A stretch of 64,000 bases of DNA from JBBEBE01 sp040882505 (GTDB lineage Bacteria > Bacteroidota > Rhodothermia > Balneolales > Balneolaceae). Below, one piece after another: positions 62,398 through 64,000 of this stretch. Where the stretch lies: NCBI GenBank assembly GCA_040882505.1, contig JBBEBE010000002.1:434001-498000 (forward strand), read 5' to 3'. The position numbers were made by a program, and so were the translations under genes. The stretch's first letter is position 1; every line of letters begins with the position of its first letter. Under the pieces are notes generated by a model. That model saw only the letters and a program-made list of their open reading frames with translations, was not told the DNA's origin and made no database searches.

Positions 62398-63999
62398 TTA
62401 ATCATCCAGTGTGATGGCGATCACCTCTTCGATCGACGTCGTACCCGCTTTGATTCGTTCACGTCCCGATGCGCGGAGTGTCATCATCCCCTGTTTCACG
62501 GCCAGAGACTTGAGCCCTTCCTCATCGATCTCTCTGCCGGATTCGAGGATCATTCGTTTTACCTCTTTACTGAAATAGAGTGCTTCGTGAATCCCCATTC
62601 GACCCTTGTATCCCGTGTCGTTGCAATGTGCACATCCCACGGGTTTATAGAAAGTGTTCGATTCAATCTCTTCGTCCGTAAATCCGATTCCATGGAGCGT
62701 TTCCGGGTGAGGCTCAAAAGGCTGCTTGCATTCGGTGCACAACCGGCGGACCAATCGTTGAGCCATCACCATATTGACGGCATTCGCGATCAGAAAAGGT
62801 TCTACGCCCATTTTAAAGAGTCGGGAAACCGCACTGGGCGCATCATTGGTGTGCAGGGTCGAAAAGGTCAAGTGACCCGTATTGGCCAATTTGATCGCGA
62901 TTTCCGCAGTCTTCAGATCCCGGATCTCACCCACCAGAACAATGTCCGGGTCGTGTCGGAGTATTCCACGGATCGCCAGATCAAAATCCATGTGGTGCGA
63001 GATTTTCAGCTGCCGGGCTCCCCGGATCAAGTACTCCACCGGCTCTTCGACCGTCAGTACATTCTTGGTCGGATCCAGCACATAATAGAGAGCGGCTACA
63101 AGGGTCGTCGACTTCCCGCTCCCCGTCGGACCGGTGATGATCACAATCCCGGATGGCTTCTCGATCGCTTTGACAAAGTCCTGCTTTGCCTGCTCCATGA
63201 GCCCGAGAACATTGAGGTCCGTAATCACTTTTCGATCGTCCAATACCCGAATCACAATCGATTCAAACTTTCGTTCGAACTGTTCCCCCACCATGGGCAT
63301 GATCGATACCCGATAGCGAATATTGTGATTGTCCACGATCCGCTGAATAAACCCATCCTGGGAGCTGTCCCGCTCGAATCGATCCACATTTCTCGTCTTG
63401 TCTTTGACGACGGCGGAGATCGCCTCCGGTTTGACCCCTTTCTGCTGGTACCAGAGATGAAGTTTCCCGTCCAACCGAAATCGAACATCCGTAGTCGTCG
63501 GCCCGGCAGGAATTACGTGGATGTCACTCACGCCCTGCCGGACAGCCTCGACCAGCATGCCCTCTACAAGGGAGTTGAGCATGCTCTGATTGATCTCGGC
63601 TTCGATCTCCTCTTCATTGAGCGTATCATCGGCCGATTGCACATCGGTCTCTTCGTACTCGATCTCCTCGAGCAGATCAAGGAATTCGTTCTTCTGCTCA
63701 TATACCGTAGAGAGAAGCGAGTCGATCAGTTCATACCGACAGTAGGCGATTACAACCTGGTTCAGATTGAGTCGTGTCAGAATGGACGATAGAGAAGGGT
63801 CTGCAGGATCGGCAGATGCAAACACCCAAGAGGAGCCACTCTTTCGAACCGGAATTGTTTTGTTGTAGACCAGATCGTCGACAACCTCTTCCGGCAGCTG
63901 GTCAATGAGTCCCCGAATTTGTTCGACATGCTCTTTGGGAAGCTGATCCAATCCCTCGAAGACCTCTTCAAAGGCGTAGATCGAGGCAATCTCTTTCAT
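62398..63999 (-). CDS. pilB: PilB/GspE-type assembly ATPase
   Basis: 533 residues from the ATG at 63997-63999, at the right edge. Upstream sequence is cut off, so a longer start cannot be excluded. After an N-terminal region that appears reduced relative to typical PilB, the catalytic half shows GPTGSGKSTT (Walker A), VEEPVEYLIRGARQ (Asp box), DPDIVLVGEIRDLKT (Walker B) and FSTLHTNDAPSAVSR (His box). A zinc finger has four Cys (CTEC, CAHC). It drives pilus extension or pseudopilin assembly. It is the first gene in view of the minus-strand pilus operon. Confidence 0.93.
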   Translation of the reverse strand: MKEIASIYAFEEVFEGLDQLPKEHVEQIRGLIDQLPEEVVDDLVYNKTIPVRKSGSSWVFASADPADPSLSSILTRLNLNQVVIAYCRYELIDSLLSTVYEQKNEFLDLLEEIEYEETDVQSADDTLNEEEIEAEINQSMLNSLVEGMLVEAVRQGVSDIHVIPAGPTTTDVRFRLDGKLHLWYQQKGVKPEAISAVVKDKTRNVDRFERDSSQDGFIQRIVDNHNIRYRVSIMPMVGEQFERKFESIVIRVLDDRKVITDLNVLGLMEQAKQDFVKAIEKPSGIVIITGPTGSGKSTTLVAALYYVLDPTKNVLTVEEPVEYLIRGARQLKISHHMDFDLAIRGILRHDPDIVLVGEIRDLKTAEIAIKLANTGHLTFSTLHTNDAPSAVSRLFKMGVEPFLIANAVNMVMAQRLVRRLCTECKQPFEPHPETLHGIGFTDEEIESNTFYKPVGCAHCNDTGYKGRMGIHEALYFSKEVKRMILESGREIDEEGLKSLAVKQGMMTLRASGRERIKAGTTSIEEVIAITLDD

Positions 64000-64000
64000 G

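Noticed and set aside
62242..63792. A 516-codon plus-strand open frame opposite the pilB-type gene
   Set aside because: It is exactly antisense to a gene with intact ATPase motifs, and its translation shows no family features, no clear start signal and a composition typical of reverse-frame reading.
1..64000. tRNA genes, CRISPR arrays, insertion sequences, prophage or integrative elements
   Set aside because: I read the intergenic gaps on both strands and saw no cloverleaf with CCA-type ends, no regularly spaced repeats, no transposase or integrase and no direct-repeat borders.

Overview
The window looks like a chromosome segment from a member of the Bacteroidota/Rhodothermota/Balneolota group. 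Three things support this. Several probable promoters carry the TAnnTTTG -7 element typical of that group, some with a TTG about 19-20 bp upstream. Many genes lack a good Shine-Dalgarno. Several families are characteristic of the group: a DUF2723 membrane protein, DUF2480 beside a Suf cluster, efp-accB-accC in tandem, and an exported S66 peptidase. The family-level assignment is inference. Coding density is high. No gene-free stretch exceeds about 255 bp, and I saw no tRNA, rRNA, CRISPR, IS or prophage genes.

Layout. 1-0.5 kb: 3' end of a B12-dependent ribonucleotide reductase with its terminator. 0.6-8.3 kb: a DASS transporter, a bactofilin, an actin-like ATPase that appears circularly permuted, a ThuA-fold protein, ybeY and a large DUF2723 protein. 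8.5-16.3 kb: a PQQ-type sugar dehydrogenase fused to cytochrome c, msrB, a cold-shock gene, a TonB-dependent receptor, mltG, and an LpoA-like exported protein that lies convergent to mltG. 16.3-22.2 kb: guaA, gcvH, accC, accB and efp in one minus-strand run, then an NSS transporter. 22.3-27.5 kb: metG, a SpoU methyltransferase, greA (with a leader that looks attenuated), ugd and a NUDIX hydrolase. 27.4-30.5 kb: a predicted outer-membrane barrel protein and a lipoprotein with a degenerate caspase-like domain.

30.6-37.1 kb is a complete sufBCDS-nfu-sufA cluster with a DUF2480 gene. Isoprenoid genes (type 2 IDI and a polyprenyl synthase), bamD, nadD and an LD-carboxypeptidase follow. 41.7-45.7 kb: a small membrane protein, der, a solitary NuoI-like ferredoxin and three uncharacterised genes. 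45.7-54.7 kb: a LuxC-type acyl-CoA reductase coupled to a PIG-L deacetylase, two parvulin-type periplasmic chaperones, a MoxR ATPase with a BatA-like membrane protein, and a convergent coiled-coil/lipoprotein pair. 54.9-56.3 kb: tadA and an alpha/beta hydrolase.

56.3-64 kb is a minus-strand type IV pilus/type II secretion-like operon: pilB-type ATPase, a cNMP-fold protein, pilT-type ATPase, a PilM-PilN fusion, a PilO-PilP fusion and a secretin with a C-terminal SPOR domain. The whole inner-membrane alignment complex is condensed into two proteins. The most novel observations are the circularly permuted actin-like ATPase next to a bactofilin (2.1-3.8 kb) and this condensed pilus machine. Next come the pseudo-caspase lipoprotein and the greA leader.
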